Assembly: GCA_016124645.1 (NCBI GenBank)
Contig: WGNE01000024.1
Span: 1-64,000 of the forward strand
Direction: 5' to 3'
Length of the DNA stretch: 64,000 nucleotides
Source: Alphaproteobacteria bacterium
GTDB taxonomy: Bacteria; Pseudomonadota; Alphaproteobacteria; Micavibrionales; UBA2020
Positions 27,506-35,558 of the stretch are shown piece after piece. Position 1 is the stretch's first letter. Every line of letters begins with the position of its first letter. A program made the translations under genes and the position numbers. Under the pieces are notes generated by a model. The model did no database searches. It was not told the origin of the DNA and was given only the letters and a program-made list of their open reading frames with translations.

Positions 27506-28492
27506 ATGATAAATAAAGTCATTTTCGGGTTTTTAGCGTTTTTCGTTCTTCTGGCGCCATCGGCGGCGCGGGCGGCCGGTTCGTCGGACGACAACGCCGT
27601 CATCGGCACCATCCTCGAGGTGCAGGGCAGGGCGACGGTGGAAGACGCCATGGGCAGCCACGCCGCGGCCGTCAACGGCGAGATTCACATGAACGACCTC
27701 GTCTCGACCGGGCCGGATTCGCATGTCTTCATCCTGCTCATCGACAATACCGAATGGACGCTGGACCAGAACAGCAAGTTCAAGGTGGATGAATACGTCT
27801 TCGACCCCGACGACGGATCGCAGAACAAGGCCCGCTATTCGGTCCTGCAGGGCGCGATCGACTACGTCAGCGGCCTCGTCGCGCACGCACGCCCGGACCC
27901 GGACGTGAAAATATCGAGCCCCGTCGGTTCCATCGGCATTCGCGGGACGGATATGTGGTGCGGCGAGATCGACGGGCAATACGGCGTGATGGTGAAGGAG
28001 GGCAAGGTCGATGTCAACACCATGGCCGGCAGCACGACCGTCCGCCAGGGGATGGGCACCTTCATCGCCAACCGCAACAGCAGGCCGACCAGTCCCCACG
28101 TCTGGGGTCAGGCGAAGATGGACAAGATCCGCGCGCTCATCGACCTGAAGGACCAGATGCGCATCCGCTCGCGCGTGCAGAACATGCAGTCGCGCCAGCT
28201 GCAGCTGCGCCAGAAGCTGAAGGCCGTGCAGGACCAGCGCCGCGAGAAGCTGCAGGATCGCCGTCAGGACCGCCAGCAGAAGATGCAGGACCAGCGCCAG
28301 CAACGCCGCGAACAGCTGCAAGACAGGATGCAGGACCGGATGCAGGACCGTCGGGGCAAGTGGCGGCAGGGCCGGAACGATGACGATGATGATAATGACG
28401 GCACCGATCTTTCCGCCGAACAGCAGCAACGTGCCGCGCAGCGTCAGGCGGTCATCCAGAGCCTGCGCGCCCGACGAACGGGACGAAGATGA
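27506..28492 (+). CDS. FecR-domain exported protein with basic coiled-coil tail
   Basis: A 328-residue protein. The signal peptide is FGFLAFFVLLAPSAARAA. Residues ~35-170 form a FecR domain: TGPDSHVFILLIDNTEWTL, YVFDPDD, then SSPVGSIGIRGTDMW and VKEGKVDV, the strand-rich pattern of FecR proteins. Residues ~200-300 are an Arg/Gln/Lys-rich predicted coiled coil with many repeats of the type QDRRQDRQQKMQDQRQ, and the end is acidic then basic. Probably periplasmic; ligand and partner unknown. GGGGAGGGG lies 5 bases before the ATG at 27506, so the longer upstream frame is rejected. A strong terminator follows. Confidence 0.82.
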   Translation: MINKVIFGFLAFFVLLAPSAARAAGSSDDNAVIGTILEVQGRATVEDAMGSHAAAVNGEIHMNDLVSTGPDSHVFILLIDNTEWTLDQNSKFKVDEYVFDPDDGSQNKARYSVLQGAIDYVSGLVAHARPDPDVKISSPVGSIGIRGTDMWCGEIDGQYGVMVKEGKVDVNTMAGSTTVRQGMGTFIANRNSRPTSPHVWGQAKMDKIRALIDLKDQMRIRSRVQNMQSRQLQLRQKLKAVQDQRREKLQDRRQDRQQKMQDQRQQRREQLQDRMQDRMQDRRGKWRQGRNDDDDDNDGTDLSAEQQQRAAQRQAVIQSLRARRTGRR

Positions 28493-28522
28493 CGCCGCGC
28501 CGTCACCGCGCGACGAATGACG

Positions 28523-28558
28523 AAAAACCGCCCCGGCATTTTTACGGGGCGGTTTTTT
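28523..28558. terminator. Bidirectional terminator between convergent genes
   Basis: AAAAACCGCCCC and GGGGCGGTTTTT form a 12-bp stem with an 11-base loop; T-runs fall at both ends, so it can end the FecR gene on plus and the Pro/Gly-rich protein gene on minus. Confidence 0.85.
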
Positions 28559-28578
28559 GCTTTGTGTTCCTTATGCGG

Positions 28579-29061
28579 TCAGTGTTGCGGAGAGGGCATC
28601 ACGGGAACGCTTTGCTGCGGCACCATGTCGTCGGGCTGCGGGGGCGGCACGACCGCGCCGCCGCCGTCATACCCTCCGGTTCCGCCGGACATGCCGTCAT
28701 CGGGCGGAACATATCCGGGCGTGGTTTCTCCCGGCATGGTTTCTCCGGGCATGGCCTCGCCCGTGCCGCCGGTCGATGCGCCGGGCGGGGCGTATCCGCC
28801 GCCATCCATGTCCGGCGGCGGGGCGGCGGGCGCGCGCTTGCCGCTCGTTTCGTCGCCGGGTTCCTGATAGCCCGGCTCGCCGGGGCAGGGGCTGAATTCG
28901 CAATTGGGGCCGGTGGGGCTGGAGCTATGCACGCCGTCCGGGCAGAGCTTGGCGATCATCGGGCAGGCCCGCATGACCATCGCATCCGCGGTTCCGGGCA
29001 AGGCCGCGGCCCCCATGAGCCCGAGCGCCAGAACCGGCGCCATGCTGTAAATCGCTTTCAT
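28579..29061 (-). CDS. Secreted Pro/Gly-rich protein with a Cys motif
   Basis: A 160-residue exported protein. The signal peptide (SMAPVLALGLMGAAALPGTADA) is followed by CPMIAKLCPDGVHSSSP with GPNCEFSPCP: four cysteines with CPDG, a short motif frequent in small proteobacterial envelope proteins. The remaining ~95 residues are low-complexity Pro/Gly/Met (repeated PGETMPGET). It may sit on the outer surface or in the periplasm. GGAGGGG is 4 bases before the ATG at 29061; a longer frame adds 12 residues but no ribosome site. The gene is convergent with the FecR gene. Confidence 0.7.
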   Translation of the reverse strand: MKAIYSMAPVLALGLMGAAALPGTADAMVMRACPMIAKLCPDGVHSSSPTGPNCEFSPCPGEPGYQEPGDETSGKRAPAAPPPDMDGGGYAPPGASTGGTGEAMPGETMPGETTPGYVPPDDGMSGGTGGYDGGGAVVPPPQPDDMVPQQSVPVMPSPQH

Positions 29062-29232
29062 CTTTCCCCTCCGATGAAAAATTTTCGTCCTTTTCATGAT
29101 AGCAGAAATAGCGCGCGGGGAAAAATGATGTGCCGCGCCGTTTCAGCTGTTTCGTAAAACGAGAGGCTGTGGACACAGTAATGGTTGCGGGGTAATGTGG
29201 CGCAAAAATGTTGCACAGAAATGAGGGGTGTC

Positions 29233-29987
29233 ATGCGTGTTTTTCAACTCCGCCGTTCCGCGGGTATCTTTTTCACTTTTGTGATACTGGCTCTTTGGCT
29301 GTTCCTGCGCCTGTCGCGCAGGCGGCCAACAAGGTTTCCGGTCCCGATATCACCAAGGGTCAGGTCGATCTCGAATACCGCGGCGGCTATGACAGCGACG
29401 ATCTGGCGGCGCGCGACCGTGTGCAAACCCATAAATTCGACCTTGGCTACGGCGTGACGGACCGCTGGCGCGTGGAGACGATAGGCGTGGCCAGCGGCAA
29501 GACCGGCAATGTGGAATGGGGAACGCAGGAAGCCATCGTCAAGTATCAGGTGTTCAAAAAAGGCGAGTGGTGGAGCCGTCTTGCGCTGCAGGGGGATTAC
29601 AAATTCGCCCTGCAAAGCGGCAAGCCCGACAAGCTCGATTTCGAGATTCTGGCGGCGAAGGACACGGGCCCCTTCGCCCACGCACTGAACCTGCATTTCG
29701 AGAACGAAGTGGGGGAATACGCCCGCGGCGCGACGGACGTGAACTTCGGATGGAAAACGCGCTACCATCTGCAGCCGCATTTCGACCCCGGCGTGGAATT
29801 CTACGGCGATTTCGGCAAGCTTGACGCCGCGCATAGGACGGCGGAAAAATTCCAGCTTGGACCGGCTTTTTACGGCAAGATCGCCGATGGTTTCAGCTAT
29901 GACGTCGGCTATCTCTTCGCCCTGAACAACAACACCACGGACGGTCGCTTCAAGTTCATCCTGAGCTATGCGTTTTCGGCGCTGTAA
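29233..29987 (+). pseudogene. Outer-membrane beta-barrel-like protein gene with a frameshift in the signal peptide
   Basis: The mature part (reading frame of 29208) is a ~225-residue strand-rich protein with alternating aromatic and polar residues and a C-terminal ...ILSYAFSAL, as in outer-membrane barrels. Its first residues after the likely cleavage are AQAANKVSG. The signal-peptide start MRVFQLRRSAGIFF with GAGGGG before ATG 29233 is in a different frame; the two frames join at about 29296 (CTCTTTGGCT), where one base is missing or two are extra. Joined, the signal peptide would end ...LALAVPAPVAQAA, which is ideal. The alternative ATG at 29208 in the barrel frame lacks a ribosome site and gives no proper signal. 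This is either a real frameshift or a sequence error. Confidence 0.6.
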
Positions 29988-30011
29988 GGGGGATTGGTTA
30001 AGTGAGGAAAA

Positions 30012-30087
30012 TGGTGCCCAAGGGCGGATTTGAACCACCGACACTGCGATTTTCAGTCGCATGCTCTACCAACTGAGCTACTTGGGC
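30012..30087 (-). tRNA. tRNA-Phe (GAA)
   Basis: A 76-base cloverleaf read on the minus strand: acceptor GCCCAAG/CTTGGGC, D arm AGCTC...GAGC, anticodon stem-loop GCGAC-TGAAAAT-CGC with anticodon GAA, T arm GGTGG-TTCAAAT-CCGCC, and genomically encoded CCA. Anticodon loop TGAAAAT is typical of tRNA-Phe. A promoter lies just upstream. Confidence 0.97.
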
Positions 30088-30111
30088 ATTCTCTAAAAAA
30101 AGAGTATTGCG

Positions 30112-30140
30112 TTTATAAGCAAAAAGCCGCTTTCTGTCCA
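30112..30140 (-). promoter_or_regulatory. Predicted promoter of tRNA-Phe
   Basis: On the minus strand TGGACA (30140-30135), a 17-base spacer, then TATAAA (30117-30112); the tRNA begins about 25 bases after the -10. Both hexamers match consensus at five of six positions. Confidence 0.7.
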
Positions 30141-30208
30141 CATCTTTTTAAGTGCCTGTAAATAATGGATATTAATCCGGTTTTTGGTGCCCCGCACAAT
30201 GGGCTTGC

Positions 30209-30238
30209 TTGACGCTGTTAACCGGAATATCTTATTAT
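30209..30238 (+). promoter_or_regulatory. Predicted promoter of the pantothenate operon
   Basis: TTGACG (30209-30214), an 18-base spacer, then TATTAT (30233-30238), each five of six to consensus. The start would be near 30245, ahead of both candidate starts of the first gene (GTG 30274, ATG 30307). Confidence 0.65.
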
Positions 30239-30306
30239 TGAATTAGGCCTGATCCCTTGGGACGGGCACGACTGTGGCACTACAGACAAACATATTGGAC
30301 TTGATC

Positions 30307-31038
30307 ATGCGACAAGTACCGGACTACCTCATCATCGGCAATGGGCGCGTCGCGCGTCATCTATTGCATTATTTCTCCCTTATCGGCATCGAACGGGTCG
30401 CGCAGTGGCATCGCGGCGAGGACGAGGCGCGCCTGCATGAGCGCGCGGCGGCGGCCAGCCACATCCTGCTCGCCGTCAGCGATAGCGCGATCGAGCCGTT
30501 GGCCGACAAGCTGAAAGACGCCCCCGGCATCAAGATCCATTTTTCCGGCAGCCTCGTGACGGACAAGGCGCATGGCGCGCATCCGCTCATGACCTTCACG
30601 CCGCAGCTGTACGCTCTCGAAAAATATCTCGCCATCCCCTTCGTGGTGGACGAGGACGCGCCGGCATTCTCCGCGCTGCTGCCCGGCCTTTCAAACCCGC
30701 ACCACCGCCTGCCGAAAAAGGACAAGGCGAAATACCACGCGCTTTGCGTCATGGCGGGGAATTTCAGCTGCATTTTGTGGCAAAAGCTTTTCGACGGTCT
30801 GGCGCAGGAATTCGGCCTGCCGCCCGCAACCGCCAACATGTACCTGCGCCAGCAGACCGACAACCTGCTGGCGGATTACCAAAACGCGCTCACCGGCCCG
30901 CTGGCGCGCGGCGATAACGAGACCATCGCCCGCAACCTCAAGGCGCTGGAGGGCGATGCGTTCCAGCCCGTCTATCAGGCCTTCGTCAAGGCCTATCCGC
31001 TCATCAAACAAGGGACCCTCAAGGAGAAAGCATCATGA
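30307..31038 (+). CDS. Rossmann/DUF2520 protein, candidate PanG-type ketopantoate reductase
   Basis: A 243-residue protein with an N-terminal NAD(P)-binding Rossmann fold (YLIIGNGRVARHLLHYF, ILLAVSDSAIEPLADKL, HFSGSL) and a helical DUF2520-type C-terminal half (KAKYHALCVMAGNFSCILWQK). It overlaps panB by ATGA and leads an operon with panC and coaX, so it very probably supplies the missing step, reduction of 2-dehydropantoate to pantoate. A non-PanE reductase named PanG was described in Francisella, and this architecture and context fit. The start is either ATG 30307 or GTG 30274; the ATG matches the fold's beginning. Confidence 0.72.
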   Translation: MRQVPDYLIIGNGRVARHLLHYFSLIGIERVAQWHRGEDEARLHERAAAASHILLAVSDSAIEPLADKLKDAPGIKIHFSGSLVTDKAHGAHPLMTFTPQLYALEKYLAIPFVVDEDAPAFSALLPGLSNPHHRLPKKDKAKYHALCVMAGNFSCILWQKLFDGLAQEFGLPPATANMYLRQQTDNLLADYQNALTGPLARGDNETIARNLKALEGDAFQPVYQAFVKAYPLIKQGTLKEKAS

Positions 31039-31850
31039 TCAACATTTTCGACTTCCAGAAGAAAAAGGCATCGGGCGAGAAAATCACCATGGTGACCTGT
31101 TACGACTACACCAGCGCCGCGCTGGTCGATAAGACCGGCATCGACTGCATTCTGGTGGGCGACAGCCTCGCCATGACCATGCACGGTTTCGACACCACCG
31201 TGAACGCGACGCCGGACATGATGGCGCTGCACACCGCCGCCGTTTCGCGCGGGGCGCGCGACAAGTTCATCGTCGGCGATTTGCCCTTCATGTCCTACCG
31301 CCGCTCGCTCAGCGACAACATGGACGCGGTCTATAAAATCATGCAGGCGGGCGCGCATTCGGTGAAGCTGGAAGGGGCGGCGGGCAACGCCGGCTTCATC
31401 CAGCACCTCGTCGAAAGCGGCGTGCCTGTCATGGGGCACATCGGCCTCACCCCGCAGTTCGTCCACCAGCTGGGCGGCTACCACGTGCAGGGCAAGACGG
31501 ACGAAAGCGCGAAACGCCTGATGGAAGAGGCGCGCGCGCTGCAGCGGGCGGGCTGCTTCGCCCTCGTGCTGGAATGCGTGCCGACGCCGCTGGCGGCGGA
31601 AATCACGCGCGAGCTGAAGATCGCGACCATCGGCATCGGCGCGGGCCCCGATACCGACGGGCAGGTGCTGGTGTTCCAGGATTTGCTGGGGCTCAACACC
31701 GACTTCCGCCCGAAATTCGTCAAGAACTTCCTGAACGGCGCCGAGCTTGTGACCGGCGCGCTGGAAGAATACAACCAGGCCGTCAAGAAAAGGACATTCC
31801 CCGATGCCGAGCATAGTTTCGGAGCCAAAAAGCTGGCGAAATCAGCGTAA
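31035..31850 (+). CDS. panB: 3-methyl-2-oxobutanoate hydroxymethyltransferase
   Basis: A 271-residue TIM-barrel enzyme that makes ketopantoate from 2-oxoisovalerate and methylene-tetrahydrofolate. Family blocks: MVTCYDYTSAAL, ILVGDSLAMTMHG (Mg-binding Asp), GDLPFMSY, SVKLEGA, GVPVMGHIGLTPQ, ALVLECVP (catalytic Glu) and IGIGAGPDTDGQVLV, FQDLLGL. Length is typical. Start overlaps the preceding stop as ATGA with GGAGAAAG before it; the 3' end overlaps panC by 47 bases. Confidence 0.98.
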   Translation: MINIFDFQKKKASGEKITMVTCYDYTSAALVDKTGIDCILVGDSLAMTMHGFDTTVNATPDMMALHTAAVSRGARDKFIVGDLPFMSYRRSLSDNMDAVYKIMQAGAHSVKLEGAAGNAGFIQHLVESGVPVMGHIGLTPQFVHQLGGYHVQGKTDESAKRLMEEARALQRAGCFALVLECVPTPLAAEITRELKIATIGIGAGPDTDGQVLVFQDLLGLNTDFRPKFVKNFLNGAELVTGALEEYNQAVKKRTFPDAEHSFGAKKLAKSA

Positions 31851-32586
31851 GGAGCTTTCCGGTTCGCTGGGCTTCGTGCCCACCATGGGCAACCTGCACG
31901 CGGGGCACATCAGCCTGTGCGAACAGGCCAAGCGCGAGAACGATTTCGTCCTCGCCAGCATCTTCGTCAACCCGACGCAGTTCAACCAGCGCGAGGATTT
32001 CGACGCCTATGCCCGCACGCTGGAGGCGGATTGCAAGCTGCTGGACGAAGCGGGCGTCGATTTCGTCTTCGTCCCGGACGAGAAAACCATGTACCCCGAC
32101 AAATACGAGGTGCAGGTGATCGAAGGCCTCGTCTCGGGCGAGCTGGAAGGCGAATTCCGCCCCGGGCATTTTCAGGGCATGCTGACCATCGTCCTGAAGC
32201 TCCTCAACATCGCGCAGGCCGACCGCGCCTATTTCGGCGAGAAGGACTTCCAGCAATTGACGCTGGTGAGGAAGATGGCGGACTCGCTTTTCCTGCCGGT
32301 CGAGATCGTGGCGGGCAAAACGGTGCGGGCGGAAGACGGGCTGGCGCTCAGTTCCCGTAACGCGCGGCTCACCCCCGAACAGCGGCAAATCGCCCCCACG
32401 CTCGCCCGGCTGCTGAAAAGCGGGCTGGACGACGCAGCCGTCATGAAAAAGCTGGAGGAAGCGGGGTTCCGCCCCGAATACGTGGCCAGCAAATGGGGCC
32501 GCAGGCTGGCCGCCGCCTGGCTGGGCGACGTGCGGCTCATTGACAACGTGCCCCTTTCCGAGGTTAAAAAGGAGGAGGCGGCCTAG
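31804..32586 (+). CDS. panC: Pantoate-beta-alanine ligase
   Basis: A 260-residue ATP-dependent enzyme joining pantoate and beta-alanine. The nucleotidyl-transferase motif GFVPTMGNLHAGHISL, IFVNPTQFN, GEKDFQQL and GLALSSRNARLTPEQR (the KMSKS-equivalent) are all present. It begins 47 bases inside panB with AAGGA nine bases upstream of the ATG. Slightly short compared with the usual ~280 residues, because the C-terminal portion is compact. panD, which makes beta-alanine, is not in the window. Confidence 0.96.
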   Translation: MPSIVSEPKSWRNQRKELSGSLGFVPTMGNLHAGHISLCEQAKRENDFVLASIFVNPTQFNQREDFDAYARTLEADCKLLDEAGVDFVFVPDEKTMYPDKYEVQVIEGLVSGELEGEFRPGHFQGMLTIVLKLLNIAQADRAYFGEKDFQQLTLVRKMADSLFLPVEIVAGKTVRAEDGLALSSRNARLTPEQRQIAPTLARLLKSGLDDAAVMKKLEEAGFRPEYVASKWGRRLAAAWLGDVRLIDNVPLSEVKKEEAA

Positions 32587-32621
32587 ATTCCGCCACGGCC
32601 TTTTTGACGGAGAGATGACCC

Positions 32622-33419
32622 ATGTTGATGTGCCTTGATGTCGGCAACACCCATATCGTCGGCGGCTTGTTCGACGACCAGCAACTGAAACTGCGCTTTC
32701 GCTACGCCACCCCGCAGATCGGCACGGCCGACCAGTTCGGTCTTTTCCTGCGCGGCGTCTTGCAGACCAACAACATCACGGTCGAGCAGATTTCGGCGGT
32801 CGCGCTTTGCTCCGTCGTGCCGGGCTGCAACTACACCATCCGCCACGCCATCATGCAGTATTTCCCCAAGGCGGAATACTTCATCTTGCAGGCGGGGGTG
32901 AAGACAGGCATCAACATCAAGTACAAGAACCCCGCCGAAGTGGGCGCGGACCTCATCGCCGGAGCGATCGGCGCGGCGGACGCTTTCTCCGGCAAGAACG
33001 CCGTCATCGTCGATCTGGGCACCGCGACCACGCTGGTGGCGGTGAGTAAGAAGAACGATTTTCTGGGCGGGGTCATCATGCCCGGCATGCGCCTTGCCAT
33101 GGAAAGCCTGCGTTCCAACACCGCCAAGCTGATGGAGGTGGACATCGAGGTGCCCGACACGTACCTCGGCCAGTCCACGCGCGAGTGCATCCAGCGCGGG
33201 CTCTACTTCGGCCATCTGGGCGCGATGCGCGAGATCGTCGCGGGCTACCGCGAGGAACTGTTCAAGGGCGAGGAAGTCATCGTCATCGGCACCGGCGGCT
33301 TCGCCACGCTGTTTCGCGAAGAGGGCATCTTCGACGTCATCCTGCCCGACCTCGTCCTGCAGGGCGTGCGCATCGCCTACGAAAATTCCAAGGCGGCGGC
33401 GGCCAAGGGCGCGGCGTAA
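32622..33419 (+). CDS. coaX: Type III pantothenate kinase
   Basis: A 265-residue kinase of the ASKHA fold that phosphorylates pantothenate, the first CoA-specific step. Motifs: MCLDVGNTHIVGGLF (phosphate-binding), SVVPGCNYTI, VGADLIAGAIGA and VDLGTATTLVAV, then GGVIMPGMRLAMESL. It is full length. GGAGAG is eight bases before the ATG. Being last in the pan operon, it connects pantothenate synthesis directly to CoA. Its type III form is not inhibited by CoA, known for the family. Confidence 0.96.
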   Translation: MLMCLDVGNTHIVGGLFDDQQLKLRFRYATPQIGTADQFGLFLRGVLQTNNITVEQISAVALCSVVPGCNYTIRHAIMQYFPKAEYFILQAGVKTGINIKYKNPAEVGADLIAGAIGAADAFSGKNAVIVDLGTATTLVAVSKKNDFLGGVIMPGMRLAMESLRSNTAKLMEVDIEVPDTYLGQSTRECIQRGLYFGHLGAMREIVAGYREELFKGEEVIVIGTGGFATLFREEGIFDVILPDLVLQGVRIAYENSKAAAAKGAA

Positions 33420-33440
33420 GTTTTCTTCCCGCATATCGCC

Positions 33441-33516
33441 ATGCCCGCGAAAGCGGGCATCCACATTCCGTGCCGATTTGAGGGGCGTGGGCATGGATTC
33501 CCGCTTTCGCGGGAAT
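33441..33516. repeat. Pair of palindromic intergenic repeats in opposite orientation
   Basis: ATGCCCGC-gaaa-GCGGGCAT (33441-33460) and ATTCCCGC-tttc-GCGGGAAT (33497-33516) face each other across 36 bases; the loops are each other's complement (GAAA and TTTC). The pair lies between the stop of coaX and the convergent RNase gene. Same family as 16127-16147. Confidence 0.78.
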
Positions 33517-33534
33517 GACGCAGGAATATTGGCG

Positions 33535-34731
33535 TTATCTCTTGAGCCGTTCCGCCAGCGGCGATGATCTGCGCTTGCGGGTGATTTCCATGATGCCGAG
33601 GCGGGTGAAGCCGTAGATGGCCGCGTTGGCGTGGTCGCGGGCGAAGGCTTTTTCGACGGCGTTGTAAAGCTGGTAGCGGTCGCTTTTCAGCTGCATGTTG
33701 ATGAAGTCGATGAGGATGGCGCCGCTGAGGTTGCGCAGCCGTATCTGCCGCGCGCTTTCCGCCGCCGCCTCCATGTTGGCGATCATCTGGCTGGCCGCGC
33801 CGCCCTGGTTGACGTCGATGATGACCATGGCGTGCGTCGGCTCGATGATGATGGAGCCGCCGCAGGGCAGGTGGACGATGTCGTTGTCCAGCGCCTGCAG
33901 CGTGGAATAGATGTCGTCGATCTCGAACAGGCGCTGCTCGGGCTTTTCCGGCTTGAACAGGCGCAGGCGTTTCGAGGTCGCGAGATCCGGCTGCAGCCTT
34001 TTGCACCATTTCTCCATGCGCTCGAAAATCCGGCGGTTGCCGATGTGGATATGGTCGAAGCGGTTCGATCCGTAATCCCCCAGCGCGCGGTAAAGGGCGC
34101 TGGGCGCGCCTTTCAGCAGGCGGGGCTTGTCCTCGCTCGCCTCGCGCGCGTCGTGGATGATCTGCCATTCGTGCATCAATTGGCGCGATTCGGCCTCCAG
34201 CGTCGCGGCGTCGGCTTTTTCGGCGGTGGATTGCACCAGCCAGCCGCCCTTGCCTTTCAGCCGCGCGGTCATGCCGATGATTTTCTCGTTCTGGATGCTG
34301 CGGGAAATGGTGACGCTGTTGAGCACCGGGCTGTAGAGCAGGTGCTGGCCCATCACGTAAATCTTGGTGGTGAGGCGCGGCAGTTTATGCTGCTCGTGCA
34401 GCGACTCGTTTTTCGCCTCGGATTTTATCTGCACCGTCACCATCTGGCCGGGCTTCAAAAGATCGGCGATGCCGGTGCGGGTTTCCGCCGGGCCTTCGCC
34501 CGGAAAACGCACGTGCTTGGCGGGCAAAAACCCGGAAAGCCCGTTGCCGAGATCGACGATGGCGGCGTCCAGTTTCTTGTCCAGCTTGATGACCTTGCCG
34601 AGGTAGAGCGCGGCCCATGCGCCCGTCATGTCTATCGGATCGACGTAAAGGTCGGTGACGACGCCCTTGCGCACCACGGCGGCGTGCATCCGCCCGTCGA
34701 TGTCATCCGCGAAAAGTTCGTACCCGCTCAT
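33535..34731 (-). CDS. Ribonuclease E/G family protein, short form
   Basis: A 398-residue endoribonuclease. An N-terminal S1-like segment (YLGKVIKLDKKLDAAIVDLG, LSGFLPAKHV) is followed by the RNase E/G catalytic domain. The two metal-binding aspartates are in VIIDVNQGG (about 306) and ILIDFINM (about 342). The protein stops where longer homologues carry the zinc-link cysteines and small domain, so there is no CPxCxG motif; tetramer assembly would have to differ. Start overlaps the maf stop as ATGA. The gene order infA-maf-RNase is the common alphaproteobacterial one. Confidence 0.88.
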   Translation of the reverse strand: MSGYELFADDIDGRMHAAVVRKGVVTDLYVDPIDMTGAWAALYLGKVIKLDKKLDAAIVDLGNGLSGFLPAKHVRFPGEGPAETRTGIADLLKPGQMVTVQIKSEAKNESLHEQHKLPRLTTKIYVMGQHLLYSPVLNSVTISRSIQNEKIIGMTARLKGKGGWLVQSTAEKADAATLEAESRQLMHEWQIIHDAREASEDKPRLLKGAPSALYRALGDYGSNRFDHIHIGNRRIFERMEKWCKRLQPDLATSKRLRLFKPEKPEQRLFEIDDIYSTLQALDNDIVHLPCGGSIIIEPTHAMVIIDVNQGGAASQMIANMEAAAESARQIRLRNLSGAILIDFINMQLKSDRYQLYNAVEKAFARDHANAAIYGFTRLGIMEITRKRRSSPLAERLKR

Positions 34732-35303
34732 GTATTCGCATCCTCCAGCATCTTGGCCGTTTCATGCAGCGGCAGGCCGACGATGTTGGAATAAGAGCCG
34801 CTGATGAAGGAAATGTACCGCGCGGCGAGCCCTTGAATGGCATAGCCGCCGGCTTTTCCTTTCCACTCGCCGCTATTGAGATAGGCCGCGACCTCGGTGT
34901 CGGCAAGCCTCTTGAACTGCACGACGGAGGTTATCAGCCTCGTGCGCGGCTTTTTTTGCGGCGCGGCGACGCAAACGCCGGTGATGACGCGGTGGCGGCG
35001 GCCGGACATGAGGGCGAGGCAGTCGCGCGCCTGCTGCTCCGTCTCCGCCTTGGGCAGGATGCGGCGGCCCAGCGCCACCACGGTATCCGCGGCCAGCACC
35101 AGCGCGTCCGGCCGCGCGGCGGCGATCTTCGCGGCCTTTTCGGTCGCGATGCGGCGCGCATAGGCGGCGGGGAGTTCGTTTTTCAGGGGCGTTTCGTCGA
35201 TATCGGCGGGCAGCACCTCATGGGGGGCGATGCCGATTTGCTTCAGCAGCTCCAGCCGTCGCGGCGAGGCGGAGGCGAGGATGAGGAGGGGGGCGTCCGT
35301 CAC
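34728..35303 (-). CDS. maf: Maf-family nucleotide pyrophosphatase
   Basis: A 191-residue house-cleaning enzyme that hydrolyses non-canonical nucleoside triphosphates. The signature ILASASPRRLELLKQIG opens the protein; DIDETPLKNE, VLAADTVVALG (catalytic Asp) and GKAGGYAIQGLAA follow. Full length. Substrate preference (dTTP/UTP versus m7GTP) cannot be settled here. It lies between infA (13 bases upstream) and the RNase gene (ATGA overlap), so the three are one transcript. Confidence 0.94.
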   Translation of the reverse strand: MTDAPLLILASASPRRLELLKQIGIAPHEVLPADIDETPLKNELPAAYARRIATEKAAKIAAARPDALVLAADTVVALGRRILPKAETEQQARDCLALMSGRRHRVITGVCVAAPQKKPRTRLITSVVQFKRLADTEVAAYLNSGEWKGKAGGYAIQGLAARYISFISGSYSNIVGLPLHETAKMLEDANT

Positions 35304-35316
35304 GGGCGATTGATGA

Positions 35317-35538
35317 TTATTTGTGGCGGAAGGTGATGCGGCCCTTGGTCAGGTCGTAAGGCGTCATTTCGACGGTGACGCGGTCGCCTTCCAGAATGCG
35401 GATCTTGTTCTTGCGCATCTTGCCCGAGCTGTGGGCGAGGATGATGTGGTTGTTGTCCAGCTTGACGCGGAACATGGCGTTCGGAAGAAGTTCCGTCACC
35501 ATGCCTTCAAAGCTCATAAGGTCTTCTTTTTCTGACAT
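35317..35538 (-). CDS. infA: Translation initiation factor IF-1
   Basis: A 73-residue OB-fold protein, nearly identical in pattern to alphaproteobacterial IF-1: [38 protein letters not shown] and [15 protein letters not shown]. It occupies the A site of the 30S subunit during initiation. Start by family alignment (MSEKEDLM). It follows the UPF0262 gene by 20 bases. Confidence 0.98.
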   Translation of the reverse strand: MSEKEDLMSFEGMVTELLPNAMFRVKLDNNHIILAHSSGKMRKNKIRILEGDRVTVEMTPYDLTKGRITFRHK

Positions 35539-35558
35539 TCTTTTCCGTCTTTTTCTTT

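Noticed and set aside
27869..28440. Repeated CAG/CGC-rich DNA in the FecR gene looked like a tandem repeat array
   Set aside because: It encodes the Gln/Arg coiled-coil tail; repeat units are irregular and in frame, so it is coding low complexity, not a separate repeat or CRISPR.
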